Shown: positions 1 through 8,957, numbered from the stretch's first letter. The stretch: DNA of 56,232 bases from Candidatus Thalassarchaeaceae archaeon (GCA_030745885.1 JASLNR010000022.1:1-56232), one strand, 5' to 3'. Notes: generated by a model from the letters alone, not told the origin. Numbers and translations are program-made.

Positions 1-725
1 CTGGACTTCGGTATTGTAATCGCGCCTGAGTCCAAGCACCACTTGATCGCCGCTTGGGCGGGCGTGCAACCGAGAGAGTCGGAAATCTCGATGATTCCCC
101 TCTCTGAAATCTTGTGGGCTCGAGCCAGTGGGGAGTAGGCCATCACCGCAGCCCCAACTCCCTCTGTGGCTGCACGCAGGGCCGGGCGTTGGAGCCATGG
201 ATTGACCTCAATCTGGTTGACGGAGGGCATCAGGCTGGCGTAGGACAGCATGGCATCAAGGTGGTGCGCACCGTAATTGCTCACTCCGATGGAGCGCGTC
301 CATCCATTGGACAGGCACTCCTCCATGCCCCGCCAAACCGGTGCCCTCGCATCGAGGTCCTGGGGAGGGGAGTGCACGAGGTAGAGGTCCACCTGTTGGA
401 TGCCGAGGTTCTCGAGGCTCTCCTGGCAGCGTTGTACAGTCTCCTCGTAGCCAGTGGCGTGCGGGGTCCTGAGCTTGGTTACGATGAACAGATCTTCCCG
501 GGGTAGACCGGATTCTCGAATCGCCTCGCCGACCTCGTGCTCGTTGCCGTATGCCCTAGCGGTGTCTATCATGCGATAGCCCTGCTCCAACGCACAAAGC
601 ACCGAGGACTTGCACTCGCCGGGTTCACTCATCAAGTAGACTCCGAGCCCGAAAACCGGCATCTCGATCTCATGGAGCCTGTCACCGGAACTGGTGCTGG
701 TGTTCGCGATGGTGACCGGTTCCAT
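1..725 (-). CDS. aldo/keto reductase (3' end cut off by window edge)
   Basis: This is an NAD(P)H-dependent aldo/keto reductase that reduces small carbonyl compounds in the cytoplasm; its substrate cannot be told from sequence. Reading from an ATG at 725, the protein shows the family catalytic tetrad: Asp and Tyr in MIDTARAYGNEHEVGEAI, Lys in IVTKLR and His in LYLVHSP. It also has the barrel motifs GVSNYG and NQIEVNPW. About 241 residues are visible of a usual 270-280; the frame is still open at base 1, so the C-terminal cofactor-binding end lies outside the window. Its start is separated by only 74 bases from the divergent Nudix/MBL gene at 800, so the two promoters share that gap. The family call is firm and the role is not. 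Confidence 0.88.
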   Translation of the reverse strand, partial: MEPVTIANTSTSSGDRLHEIEMPVFGLGVYLMSEPGECKSSVLCALEQGYRMIDTARAYGNEHEVGEAIRESGLPREDLFIVTKLRTPHATGYEETVQRCQESLENLGIQQVDLYLVHSPPQDLDARAPVWRGMEECLSNGWTRSIGVSNYGAHHLDAMLSYASLMPSVNQIEVNPWLQRPALRAATEGVGAAVMAYSPLARAHKISERGIIEISDSLGCTPAQAAIKWCLDSGAITIPKS

Positions 726-799
726 GGTCGACTTAGGTTCGCTAACGTATTCAATGGTTATTGTAGCGAGATTGAAACGGCGCACCTCATAGAGCGGGC

Positions 800-2344
800 G
801 TGAGCGAGTTGCCTAATGGTGTGGAGTTGCCTCCCTCTGAGGTCACGACACCCCGGCCGTCGGCATCGGCGATTCTCAGCAGGGAGCGCCCCGGGGGGCA
901 CGAGATCCTCCTCGGGCATCGTGTCTCTGAGCTGCCTGCGTTCCCCGACCTGTGGTCATTCCCCGGTGGGAGCATCAGCAGGATCGACAGGCATGCCGCC
1001 CAAGCACATCCCAAGTGGCTCTCGGAGCGCGGCGACGATCGCCTCGCCACCCTAACTCTCCTGAGGGAGATGGTCGAGGAGATCGGTATCTCCCCGGACG
1101 GCAGCGGCGGCTTCGTCGAGGTTGATGCAGACGTCAGGGAGCTCGTCTGCAGCGACAAGTCCGGGTGGCTAAAGGCGATTGAGTCCGGCAGGCTCTCCAT
1201 AGAAGGTTTCCACTGCCAAGTGATTACGGAGAGGATTACGCCGCCACAGGCCCCGGCTCGCTTCCACAACCTGTTCTTCCACGTACCGATAGGCGACTCC
1301 AGTGCTCTGCCAAGCTTCCCCCCCGGACGCACCGAATTCGACGAGTTCCGCTGGTGGAGGCCAGCTGACCTGCTTTCTTCGTGGGAGGATAACGAGTTAC
1401 GGCTGCCGCCTCCCATCGTTACACTCGCTCGTGACCTAGTCAAAGCCATAGATTGCGAGGACGGGTTACGGTCAGCCTGCGACGCCCTCGCAGCCGACCC
1501 GCCCTCGGGTCGGCACCGATTTGAGTACGGCCCAGGCGTCGAATGCATACTGATACCGACGGCCACACTGCCCCCGGCAAGCCACACCAACTGCTACGTC
1601 CTCGGAGAGCGGGGTGGGGAGCGTGTGGTGGTCGACCCCGCGGCGAGGGATGGCGAGGGCCTCGAAGAGCTTGAGTTGAAGGTCCAGGAGATTCGGGGCG
1701 ATGGTAGCTCAATCACGGCCACAATCTTCACCCACAGACACCCGGACCACATCGGCGACCTAGGTCGCATCTCAGAGATTTACGAAGCGCCGATATGGGC
1801 CAGCGAGGAGACTCATGCGGCGATTCCCGGCAGTACTTGCGACGAGGTCCTCAGTGAGGGTGATTCGTTCGTCCTTGAGGGGCCAAGCGGAGGTGTCCAC
1901 TGGGAGGTCATCGAGAGTCCGGGGCACTGCCCGGGGCAGATCTGCCTAGTCAGCGACGCCGGGGTGATATCCGGGGACAACTGCTCGACTGTCGGGACCA
2001 TTCTGGTGGCGTCCGGAGAAGGTGACATGGGTGCATATATCTCCGGCCTCGAGAGACTCCGCGCTCTGAAGCCCAAGGTCCTCTTTCCTGGACACGGTCC
2101 CCTGATTGCTAATCCGGAGAGGCTCCTGACGCACTACATCGAGCACCGAAGGGCGAGGCACCGGAGGATTCTCGAGGCGGTCAGGGAAGGGAACTCAGAC
2201 ATACCCAGCATCGCAGAAGCGGCCTACTCGGACACCCCTGATGCACACCCAATGCTTGCGCGGGACCAAGCGCTGTCCCATCTGAAAGAGCTACAGAGGT
2301 CAGGTGACGTAATGCACGACGATAGTGGTTTTGCAGCAGTCTAA
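800..2344 (+). CDS. fused NUDT19-like Nudix hydrolase and LACTB2-like metallo-beta-lactamase
   Basis: The protein joins two hydrolases in 514 residues. The N-terminal half resembles the NUDT19 type of Nudix domain (CoA-like diphosphatases): FPGG at about 54-57, a roughly 30-residue insertion inside the Nudix box, then REMVEEIG at 89-96, and a later PP-containing segment around LRLPPPIVTLARDL. The C-terminal half is a metallo-beta-lactamase domain with the HxHxDH zinc motif at H312, H314, D316 and H317, then SPGHCPG, a GDN and FPGHGP. It ends in a winged-helix-like tail as in LACTB2 and glyoxalase II-like enzymes. The start is GTG (GTG AGC GAG). NUDT19 and LACTB2 functions are family knowledge; the shared substrate is unknown. 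Both sets of catalytic residues look intact. Confidence 0.85.
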   Translation: MSELPNGVELPPSEVTTPRPSASAILSRERPGGHEILLGHRVSELPAFPDLWSFPGGSISRIDRHAAQAHPKWLSERGDDRLATLTLLREMVEEIGISPDGSGGFVEVDADVRELVCSDKSGWLKAIESGRLSIEGFHCQVITERITPPQAPARFHNLFFHVPIGDSSALPSFPPGRTEFDEFRWWRPADLLSSWEDNELRLPPPIVTLARDLVKAIDCEDGLRSACDALAADPPSGRHRFEYGPGVECILIPTATLPPASHTNCYVLGERGGERVVVDPAARDGEGLEELELKVQEIRGDGSSITATIFTHRHPDHIGDLGRISEIYEAPIWASEETHAAIPGSTCDEVLSEGDSFVLEGPSGGVHWEVIESPGHCPGQICLVSDAGVISGDNCSTVGTILVASGEGDMGAYISGLERLRALKPKVLFPGHGPLIANPERLLTHYIEHRRARHRRILEAVREGNSDIPSIAEAAYSDTPDAHPMLARDQALSHLKELQRSGDVMHDDSGFAAV

Positions 2345-2363
2345 TCCGGGTCAATGTTGAAGC

Positions 2364-3857
2364 ATGACCGTCAATAGCACGCAACGAAATTGGGGTCTTG
2401 CGGTGGCTGGGGATGATCAATGGTGGAAGAAGGACGAGGATTCTGGCACCTCCAAGGAAGACGTCGAGGATTTGCTGAATGAGGCTGAGGCCAAGCGCAT
2501 ACAGCGAGAGGAGGAGTTGGCAGAGGCGGAGCATGAACTCAGGGTCTCTCAATTGAAGAAGAAAGCAAGGGACCTCGTGCCAGAAACAGTGACTAAGGGC
2601 GGAAATGTGGAATTAAGGATCAAGGCCAATCATCATGACATGTTCTACACACGGGGAACGATAAACGGACATCAAATTCTGTTTGTAATAGACACGGGGG
2701 CATGGGGCTGCTGCATGAGTCAGGAGACAGCCAAGCGCGTTGGGTGCAAGGAAGGCGAGGAAGGTTGGGGTCAAACAGCCGCAGGGAGGGCTAGGCAGTT
2801 CAAGACAATATCCAAAGAAGTCAGATTGGGAGAGATTGTCGTTCGCAACGTAGAGGGGAGCATACTTCCTGGCATGGATTGGAAGAAGAATTCGGTAGTT
2901 GGAATTGTTGGTAAGGATGAGGCCGATAGCGAAGTTGCCCTCCTAGGAATGGATTTCTTGAAGCATCTCGATGTGGAAATTGACGATGGTGTGATGATCC
3001 TCAAGCAAACCAGAACCGAAATAGCCGCCCAAGAAAGAACCGAAATAGCCGCCCAAGAAAATAGGGGAAGTGGCGGCTCTGAACACTGGCTCCTTGAGGA
3101 CCCTGGTTACGCAATCGCAGCAGTTGTCCTCGCTTTAAGCCTCATTGCAACCGCATTCATGGGAGTAACTGCTGCATCAGAGTTGGATGAATGGGCGACC
3201 GTGGAGGCCGAAGTTCTTGCGAAATACCCGGGATTCGACTGGTTGGAGTATGAAGACTGCTACACGGATGATTGGGGAGATGAATACTGTGACTACTGGC
3301 TCGAACTGGATTGCTGGACCGACTTAGACGTCTCATATTCCGTTAATAATATCAGTTACTCCGCCGAGGTGGATCATTTTCCGATTAGTACTTACGACGA
3401 CTACGATGGTGCGGAAGAAGACTGTTTGGATCACGCCGAGAGTGGCACAATGCCAATAGGTAGTTTCGTTACACTGTACTACAAAATTGAGGATCCCAGC
3501 GAAGTCCGAATTGATAGCGGGGATTCTTTCTTTCCTTTCTTTTTCTGCGGAGTGATTCAGCTTGTCCTCTTGATTGTGGTTCTATTTATGGCCCGATTCG
3601 ATGTAGGGGAGTCTAGCGTGAGTTTCTCATTGGGCGGTCGGTACTACGACGACCCGGGTTACTACGATCGGCCTTGGCACAGGAGGCCATGGTTCCACCG
3701 CAGGCGCCATCGGTTCCGCCGCAGGCGCCATCATCACCACCATGGACGGCACAGAAGCAGCAGAGTCACCAGGAGCTCTGGTGGACGTAGGTCCGGTGGT
3801 GGGCGCAGGTCCGGCGGTGGACGCAGGTCCGGCGGTGGCGGACGGCGCGGAAGATGA
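2364..3857 (+). CDS. membrane-anchored retropepsin-like aspartyl protease with DUF3592-like ectodomain and RG/His-rich tail
   Basis: The 497-residue protein has five visible parts. Residues 25-70 are a charged, probable coiled coil. Residues 85-215 form a single clan AA retropepsin-like domain, with INGHQILFVIDTGA (catalytic D110-T-G) and a closing LLGMDFL as in TIGR02281-type proteins. Membrane segments lie at about 248-270 and 389-411. Between them is an acidic, Cys-containing ectodomain (C299, C309, C317, C354) whose GSFVTLYYKIEDPSE stretch resembles DUF3592. The tail from 430 is rich in Arg, His and Gly (HHHHHGRH, then RRSGGG repeats). By the positive-inside rule the protease and tail should be cytoplasmic. 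One domain gives half an active site, so a dimer is expected. Codon use is more AT-rich than in neighbours, and nearly perfect DNA repeats suggest recent change. Domain calls are fairly firm; the role is unknown. Confidence 0.75.
   Translation: MTVNSTQRNWGLAVAGDDQWWKKDEDSGTSKEDVEDLLNEAEAKRIQREEELAEAEHELRVSQLKKKARDLVPETVTKGGNVELRIKANHHDMFYTRGTINGHQILFVIDTGAWGCCMSQETAKRVGCKEGEEGWGQTAAGRARQFKTISKEVRLGEIVVRNVEGSILPGMDWKKNSVVGIVGKDEADSEVALLGMDFLKHLDVEIDDGVMILKQTRTEIAAQERTEIAAQENRGSGGSEHWLLEDPGYAIAAVVLALSLIATAFMGVTAASELDEWATVEAEVLAKYPGFDWLEYEDCYTDDWGDEYCDYWLELDCWTDLDVSYSVNNISYSAEVDHFPISTYDDYDGAEEDCLDHAESGTMPIGSFVTLYYKIEDPSEVRIDSGDSFFPFFFCGVIQLVLLIVVLFMARFDVGESSVSFSLGGRYYDDPGYYDRPWHRRPWFHRRRHRFRRRRHHHHHGRHRSSRVTRSSGGRRSGGGRRSGGGRRSGGGGRRGR
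3013..3060 (+). repeat. perfect 24-base tandem duplication (2 copies) in the protease gene
   Basis: Two identical 24-base units (3013-3036 and 3037-3060) encode the repeated TEIAAQER/TEIAAQEN segment. It forms the linker between the retropepsin domain and the first membrane segment. Because the unit is a multiple of three the frame is kept. The perfect identity points to a recent slippage or duplication event. Confidence 0.95.
3691..3833 (+). repeat. 21-base and 18-base tandem repeats encoding the basic tail
   Basis: Two 21-base units (3691-3711 and 3712-3732) differ at one base and encode FHRRRHR/FRRRRHH. Three 18-base units (3780-3797, 3798-3815, 3816-3833) differ at a few bases and encode the GGRRSG repeats of the RG-rich tail. 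All are in frame, so copy-number change would lengthen or shorten the tail without breaking the gene. Confidence 0.9.
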
Positions 3858-3903
3858 AGCATCAGTGTCTCGGCAACGCTGAAACCTCAATCGTTACCAC
3901 GGG

Positions 3904-4773
3904 TTGAGCGAGATGGACGAACTTTGGAGCGGTGCGCCCGAGATGGAAGGGGCCAGCTCGGAGGAGAGATGGGTCGAGGTAGAGCCAGCGGTCTTCTTGA
4001 GGGTCCTCATCTGGAAGCCGGGCGATGCGGCTGCAGCTGGGCGAAACCCAGTCGTTATGGTACCTGGCTGGGGTTCCGTCTTCGAGGGCTGGAGGCCACT
4101 GGTTACCGAGTGGGTCAAGCGCAGACCGCTGTATTACATCGAGACCAGAGACAAGGGTAGCGCGAGGATAGATCGCCCAGTCATGAAGTCTGACTTCCCC
4201 ATGGAGAAGCACGGGGAGGACGTCGCAGCGGTCCTTGAGGCGCTGGACATCGACCAGTCGGAGGTCGACTGGTACTCGTCGTCGCTAGGCTCTACGCTTC
4301 TTATCGACGCTTACCAGAGACGGGCGCTCGGAGGGCGAAGCTCGGTCCTGCTCGCACCCAACCCAGACTTCGACTTCCCCCTATGGTCCCGCATCATGAT
4401 CAACTTCCCGCTGCCTATGTTCGTCTATCGACGTCTTGTGAATTTCGTCGCTTGGGTGGTCGATCGGAGGACTCAGGAGGAGGGGCAGAAGATTCGTTAC
4501 CGCAGGGCCCTGCTCGCACAGAATGTCAGGCGCATGCTACTGTCAGCTAGAGTCAACCTCGGCTACAGACTCCCTGCCGACCTTTCCGCAATCGAGGTCC
4601 CATGCGCAGTCATGACCGCCTCCTCCGACACCCTGCACGGCATCGACAAGGTCCGCCAAGTAGTCGACGCTATGCCAAACTGCCTGCTAATCGAGGTGCC
4701 TTCGAATCAGTACGCGCATGAGCCCGATGTGCTGGCAGAGATTGAGGAATTCCAGTCCTCCGTGGGAAAATAG
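3904..4773 (+). CDS. alpha/beta hydrolase
   Basis: This is a cytoplasmic alpha/beta-fold hydrolase of 289 residues with an unknown ester, thioester or similar substrate. The oxyanion-hole segment VMVPGWG comes first. The nucleophile elbow is WYSSSLGST, in which the usual first Gly of GxSxG is Ser (SxSxG). An acid probably follows in the TASSDTLHGID stretch, and the last catalytic His is in YAHEPD near the C terminus. The start is TTG (TTG AGC GAG); an in-frame ATG three codons on (3913) is the alternative. It sits 46 bases after the retropepsin-like gene and 50 before rqcH in the same direction, so co-transcription is possible. There are no membrane segments. Confidence 0.75.
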   Translation: MSEMDELWSGAPEMEGASSEERWVEVEPAVFLRVLIWKPGDAAAAGRNPVVMVPGWGSVFEGWRPLVTEWVKRRPLYYIETRDKGSARIDRPVMKSDFPMEKHGEDVAAVLEALDIDQSEVDWYSSSLGSTLLIDAYQRRALGGRSSVLLAPNPDFDFPLWSRIMINFPLPMFVYRRLVNFVAWVVDRRTQEEGQKIRYRRALLAQNVRRMLLSARVNLGYRLPADLSAIEVPCAVMTASSDTLHGIDKVRQVVDAMPNCLLIEVPSNQYAHEPDVLAEIEEFQSSVGK

Positions 4774-4823
4774 CGGCTTCTCGCAAAGCGATTGCCTGAT
4801 GAAGGGCAGCCGAGCCGGCCGAC

Positions 4824-6974
4824 TTGAGCAACATGCGTGAGCAGTCGTCTTCGTTCGATATCGCGCGCATCGTGCGTGAGCTTTCCGAGATGGTCGGCTC
4901 GCGCGCCCGAAAGGCCTACCAGCCGCACTACGAGCAAATCGTCCTGAGGCTGAACCGCAAGGGTCTGCCACCGACCGACCTAGTAATCGTCAGAGGTCGT
5001 CGCGTCTACACATCGAGGCGGGACCGCCCGATGCCGTCCAAGCCGTCCCAGTTCGCAATGGTCCTACGCAAGCACCTGAACAACTCGCGCCTAGTGTCAG
5101 TCGAGCAATACGGCTTCGACAGGGTAATCGAGCTGACCTTCGAGCATGGCGGTGGTCGGCTCAGCCTAGTAATCGAGCTATTCCGTGATGGCAATGTACT
5201 CCTATTAGACGAAAACAGGGTCATCATTCAGCCTCTGACGCACGCAAAGTACGCAAGTCGCTCGCTCAAAAGGGGGGTCACCTACGCCCCGCCTCCCGAG
5301 ACCGTGGACCCTAGACAGATTGACAGGGGGGCTCTAGACGCGCTGCTTGACGACAGCGAGAGCGATCTCATCCGCACCCTTGCCGCTCGCGCCAACTTGG
5401 GGCGCGTCTACGGCAGCGCGGCGTGCTCAATAGCCGGATTGGAGGAGGGGGTGATCGCCAGTTCCCTTGACTCCGAGCAGCGCAACGAGTTGGAGAAGGC
5501 CATCCAGGCAATGCTCGCAGATCTGTCCGAAGGCGTCGGCGCGATGATGTGGATGGCGAGCCCGGAGGCGCTGGGAGATTGGGGCAAGGCCGAAAACGAG
5601 GCCGACAGGGAGGCCGCTTCTACAGGAATTACGGAGATTGCCCCAATCGACCTTTCCTACATGGATGCCGGGATGATGGTCAAGGTAGGCTCGCTATCGC
5701 AGGCCTATGACGCTGTTTTCGGCTCTCACGACGCTGCTGCATTCATCCGTCGAGAGGAGGAGCGGCTGATTGAATCCGGCGATGACGAGGGGGAGCGCCA
5801 AGCCAAGTTGGAACGCAGGGCATCACAGCAGAAGGCAGCCATCGAGAGGTTCCACGAACGTGTGGCCATCACGCAGGATCTCGGTAAGGCCATCCAGGAA
5901 AACTGGGAGCACGTAGAGTCGATACTCAGTCAATTCAACTCGGCAGTCGAGTCCGAGGGCTGGGAGGGCGTGTCAGACAGGATATTCGAAGTGCCGTGGA
6001 TCGGCAGCGTCGATCCTGCGAAGCGTACCATCGTGGCGTACCTCCCGGACGAGGATGGCGAGCCCGGGTCCAGCATCACTCTTGAGACTTCGAAGACCGT
6101 TCACCAGAACGCGCAGCGCTACTTTGAGGAGGCCCGCGTGCAGAAGAACAAGGCAAAGGGCGCTATGGCCGCTTTGGCTGGAACCGAGGAAGCGTGGGGG
6201 AGAGCGGAGAAGCGTGCGACCAAGGATGCTGCAGCGGGAAGGCTGCGTGCGAGGAAGAGGAGCAAGCGCTTCTGGTTCGAGAAGCATCGATGGGCCATGC
6301 TATCGGGCGGGCACCTGCTAATTGGGGGAAGAGACGCGAAGGGAAATGATATCGTCGTCCGCAAGCACCTGACATCGAATGATCTGTACTTCCATGCGGA
6401 CCTGCACGGAGCTCCATCGTGCTCCCTGAAGCTCAAGGATGGCCTATCGCACAACCAGAATCAATCGGAGGCTGTTCCCGAGGGTGTTTCCTCGATGAAG
6501 ATAGTCCAGAACTTGGGAGAGGGTCTGGAAGATGCTAGGGGGCTTGCAGAATCATTGCATTCCGAGGCCGCGCAGATAGCTGTCTGCTGGTCGAGGGCAT
6601 GGGGGGGCGGGGGGGCTGCGGCCACCGCGTTCCATGCCAGGCCGAGTCAAGTATCGAAGACCACGGAGACCGGTGAATCCCTATCACAAGGCTCCTTCGT
6701 CGTACGCGGCCAGCGCAACTGGCATCGAGACGTGCCGCTCGAACTGGCATTCGGCATGGCAGTTGTGAACGGCACTCCGATGCCTGTTTCTGGGACTCCT
6801 GCCACTATCTCAGCGAATTTCGAGCGCTGGGCCAAGATCATACCGGGGCACGAGAAGAAAGAAAGAGTCGCCAATCGTATTTCGAAAGCTACGGGACTCG
6901 CTCAGGACGATCTGCTCTCGTGCCTGCCCCCGGGAAATTGCTCAATTGAGGACCACGGGCTAATTCAATCCTGA
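4824..6974 (+). CDS. rqcH: RqcH/NFACT family ribosome-associated quality control protein
   Basis: RqcH (Rqc2/NEMF homologue) binds stalled large ribosomal subunits carrying peptidyl-tRNA and, in bacteria, directs alanine tailing of the stalled chain. The 716-residue protein has the full family layout. The NFACT-N domain includes the conserved Asp-Arg pair in QYGFDRVIELTF near residue 100. A helix-hairpin-helix-like and long coiled-coil middle spans roughly 280-480. The NFACT-R domain contains RFWFEKHRW, a GGRDAKGND turn, YFHADLHGAPS, and WSRAWGGGG followed by GSFVVRGQRNWH. The start is TTG, with an ATG at 4833 as the alternative. Its stop overlaps the convergent GNAT gene by 10 bases. Family assignment is firm; archaeal tailing activity is inferred. 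Confidence 0.92.
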   Translation: MSNMREQSSSFDIARIVRELSEMVGSRARKAYQPHYEQIVLRLNRKGLPPTDLVIVRGRRVYTSRRDRPMPSKPSQFAMVLRKHLNNSRLVSVEQYGFDRVIELTFEHGGGRLSLVIELFRDGNVLLLDENRVIIQPLTHAKYASRSLKRGVTYAPPPETVDPRQIDRGALDALLDDSESDLIRTLAARANLGRVYGSAACSIAGLEEGVIASSLDSEQRNELEKAIQAMLADLSEGVGAMMWMASPEALGDWGKAENEADREAASTGITEIAPIDLSYMDAGMMVKVGSLSQAYDAVFGSHDAAAFIRREEERLIESGDDEGERQAKLERRASQQKAAIERFHERVAITQDLGKAIQENWEHVESILSQFNSAVESEGWEGVSDRIFEVPWIGSVDPAKRTIVAYLPDEDGEPGSSITLETSKTVHQNAQRYFEEARVQKNKAKGAMAALAGTEEAWGRAEKRATKDAAAGRLRARKRSKRFWFEKHRWAMLSGGHLLIGGRDAKGNDIVVRKHLTSNDLYFHADLHGAPSCSLKLKDGLSHNQNQSEAVPEGVSSMKIVQNLGEGLEDARGLAESLHSEAAQIAVCWSRAWGGGGAAATAFHARPSQVSKTTETGESLSQGSFVVRGQRNWHRDVPLELAFGMAVVNGTPMPVSGTPATISANFERWAKIIPGHEKKERVANRISKATGLAQDDLLSCLPPGNCSIEDHGLIQS

Positions 6975-7573
6975 TTGCGCTCTCGCCACTCGGGCGCGGT
7001 AATGGCGTACAGAGTCGCATCGACGAAGTGATCGTAGAGCCATTCCCTCTCTTTCGAAATGCCTTCGAGGCGCATTCCCAGACGCTCGGCGATGGCTCTA
7101 CTGGGGAAGTTCTTGGCTGCTGCCTCCAGCACGAGTCGGTGGAGCCCTAGGTCGTCAAAGCAGTGACCCATGAGGCGGATGCAGCATCGGGTGGCTATGC
7201 CCTGCCCCGTATAATCCTCTGAAATCCAATATCCAATCCCGCAGCCCCTATTGCTCCAGTCTATCCAATTCAGGCCCATTACTCCAACTATCTCCTCATT
7301 GAGGCAAATCAAGTACATGCATCCTTCTCCACTCTCCCTCATTTTCGCATCTCTTCCTATTGCAGAAACCTCATCTTCGAGGGATATGACATCATCCAGC
7401 CAAGGTAGCCACTCCCTGAGGTAGTTCCTATTCGCATCTATCTGGAGGAACAACTCCTCAGCGTCTTTCTCGGCAGGGGCCCTCAACTCTAGGCCGTCTT
7501 CGACCAACAGGCATTCTGTCGGATATGGATGCGGGGCATCCACATCATGTGGCCAACCACACTGCCCAGACAT
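6965..7573 (-). CDS. GNAT N-acetyltransferase, RimJ/RimL type
   Basis: The product is an acetyl-CoA-dependent N-acetyltransferase of the RimJ/RimL subfamily, which modifies protein N termini (ribosomal proteins in Escherichia coli). It shows LELRAPAEKDAEEL at the start of the fold, GVMGLNWIDW, the acetyl-CoA loop IGYWISEDYTGQGIAT, and the late NFPSRAIAERLGMRLEG motif. The start is uncertain. The ATG at 7573 gives 202 residues, close to the family's usual 180-200. An ATG at 7630 and a TTG at 7714 lie upstream in frame but would add a tail of no recognised similarity. About 220 bases between this start and the divergent thiolase hold no recognised gene. Target protein unknown. Confidence 0.82.
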   Translation of the reverse strand: MSGQCGWPHDVDAPHPYPTECLLVEDGLELRAPAEKDAEELFLQIDANRNYLREWLPWLDDVISLEDEVSAIGRDAKMRESGEGCMYLICLNEEIVGVMGLNWIDWSNRGCGIGYWISEDYTGQGIATRCCIRLMGHCFDDLGLHRLVLEAAAKNFPSRAIAERLGMRLEGISKEREWLYDHFVDATLYAITAPEWRERNQD

Positions 7574-7796
7574 GCCCAATTCGCGAACATCGGACCTTTT
7601 GAAGAGTCCGTGCCAAGTGAAAATGCCCATGCGCTGTCTATTTTCGTCCTTCTCACCCCCGAGTAATGGTTCAAGCAGATCACTCGAAAACCTGCTGAGG
7701 CCCGAGTTTTCCAATCCTGAGTTCTAGGACTTTTCCTTCGAGGCTCGAAACGCCTATGATGCGACCCTTGAAGTCTTGAGAGCCCCTCGAAACACC

Positions 7797-8957
7797 GTGC
7801 CCGAAGCAGTGATCTGTGCCTATGCTCGAACTCCCTTCGGCAAGTTCCGAGGGGCACTGTCCGACTACAGTGCCACGGAGCTCGGTACCAAGGCCGTCAG
7901 TGAGCTCCTCTACCGGACGAGTGTCGACCCATCCAGCGGGGCTATAGATCAGGTGTACATGGGTCAGGTGCTCCAAGCGGGAACAGGGCAGGCTCCTGCT
8001 AGACAGGTCGCCCTTGGGGCGGGACTGCCCTTCGACACCCCCTGTACGACTATCAACAAGGTCTGCGGTTCTAGTCTCAAGGCAGTGATGATCGCAGCGA
8101 GCGAAATCAGAGCAGGCGTCGCTAATCTGGTGGTTGCCGGCGGTATGGAGTCGATGAGTAACGCGCCAAGCTTCGTTCGAAGCGCCAATCGCGGTGAGGA
8201 CGTGCCATATGCCAAGTTGATTTCGGTACTATCCAACGACGGGCTCAAGGATTCCTGGACGGGAGAGATGATGGGAAACACGGGAGAGTCTGTCGCAAAG
8301 GAGTTCGACATCCAGAGAAGTGCGTCGGATGCCTATGCCGCGCGCTCGCATCGCCTTGCCAATGCAGCATGGGATAAAGGCTGGATTTCGAAGGAAGTCT
8401 TCACTGTGGACAAAGTGGAGCGGGACGAGGGGGTAAGGCCGGACTGCGCCCCCGAGACGCTAGCCAACCTATCGCCCGTCTTCGAAGAAGGAGGGCAAGT
8501 CACCGCGGGGAACGCAAGTCAGGTCTCTGACGGTGCCTCGGCCGTATTGGTGGCATCAATTGACGCTGCAGAGGCTCACGGCCTGCCCGTGCTAGCCAGA
8601 ATTGCTGACTACGCCACTTCTGGAGTAGAGCCCGGAAGGGTGATGAGCGCCCCAATTCCGGCAGTCGAGACTCTCTTCGAGAGGAATGGCCTGTCAATGA
8701 ATGACATCGATGTCCTTGAGCACAACGAGGCCTTCGCCTCCGCCTCTTGTGCCATCCAATCTTACTTCGGCGTGCCCGACGAGCGATTCAACGTCCACGG
8801 TGGAGCCATCGCGCTAGGCCACCCCCTCGGTGCGACTGGCACGCGCTGCCTGATGACCCTAGTTAACGCATTAGAAAGAATTGAGGGGCGGCATGGTATA
8901 GTTACCATCTGCCTCGGTGGAGGCAACGCTGTGGCGATGCTGGTCGAGAGGCCATAG
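7797..8957 (+). CDS. acetyl-CoA acetyltransferase (thiolase)
   Basis: Thiolase either condenses two acetyl-CoA to acetoacetyl-CoA or cleaves 3-ketoacyl-CoA in fatty acid breakdown. From a GTG at 7797 the protein is 386 residues, typical of the family, and opens with PEAVICAYARTPFGKF exactly where thiolases begin. An upstream TTG at 7776 would add seven residues. The catalytic residues are all present: nucleophilic Cys90 in NKVCGSS, His342 in GGAIALGHPLGATG and Cys372 in CLGGGNA, plus the NEAFA motif. rpoK follows 70 bases later with its own apparent promoter. Direction of the reaction cannot be decided here; other beta-oxidation genes are not in the window, and no OB-fold partner protein (DUF35) is adjacent. 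Confidence 0.92.
   Translation: MPEAVICAYARTPFGKFRGALSDYSATELGTKAVSELLYRTSVDPSSGAIDQVYMGQVLQAGTGQAPARQVALGAGLPFDTPCTTINKVCGSSLKAVMIAASEIRAGVANLVVAGGMESMSNAPSFVRSANRGEDVPYAKLISVLSNDGLKDSWTGEMMGNTGESVAKEFDIQRSASDAYAARSHRLANAAWDKGWISKEVFTVDKVERDEGVRPDCAPETLANLSPVFEEGGQVTAGNASQVSDGASAVLVASIDAAEAHGLPVLARIADYATSGVEPGRVMSAPIPAVETLFERNGLSMNDIDVLEHNEAFASASCAIQSYFGVPDERFNVHGGAIALGHPLGATGTRCLMTLVNALERIEGRHGIVTICLGGGNAVAMLVERP

Noticed and set aside
787..1590. Long open frame antisense to the Nudix/MBL gene
   Set aside because: The opposite strand encodes a protein with clear Nudix and zinc motifs; the antisense frame is Ser/Arg-rich with no recognisable domain, as expected for a shadow in GC-rich DNA.
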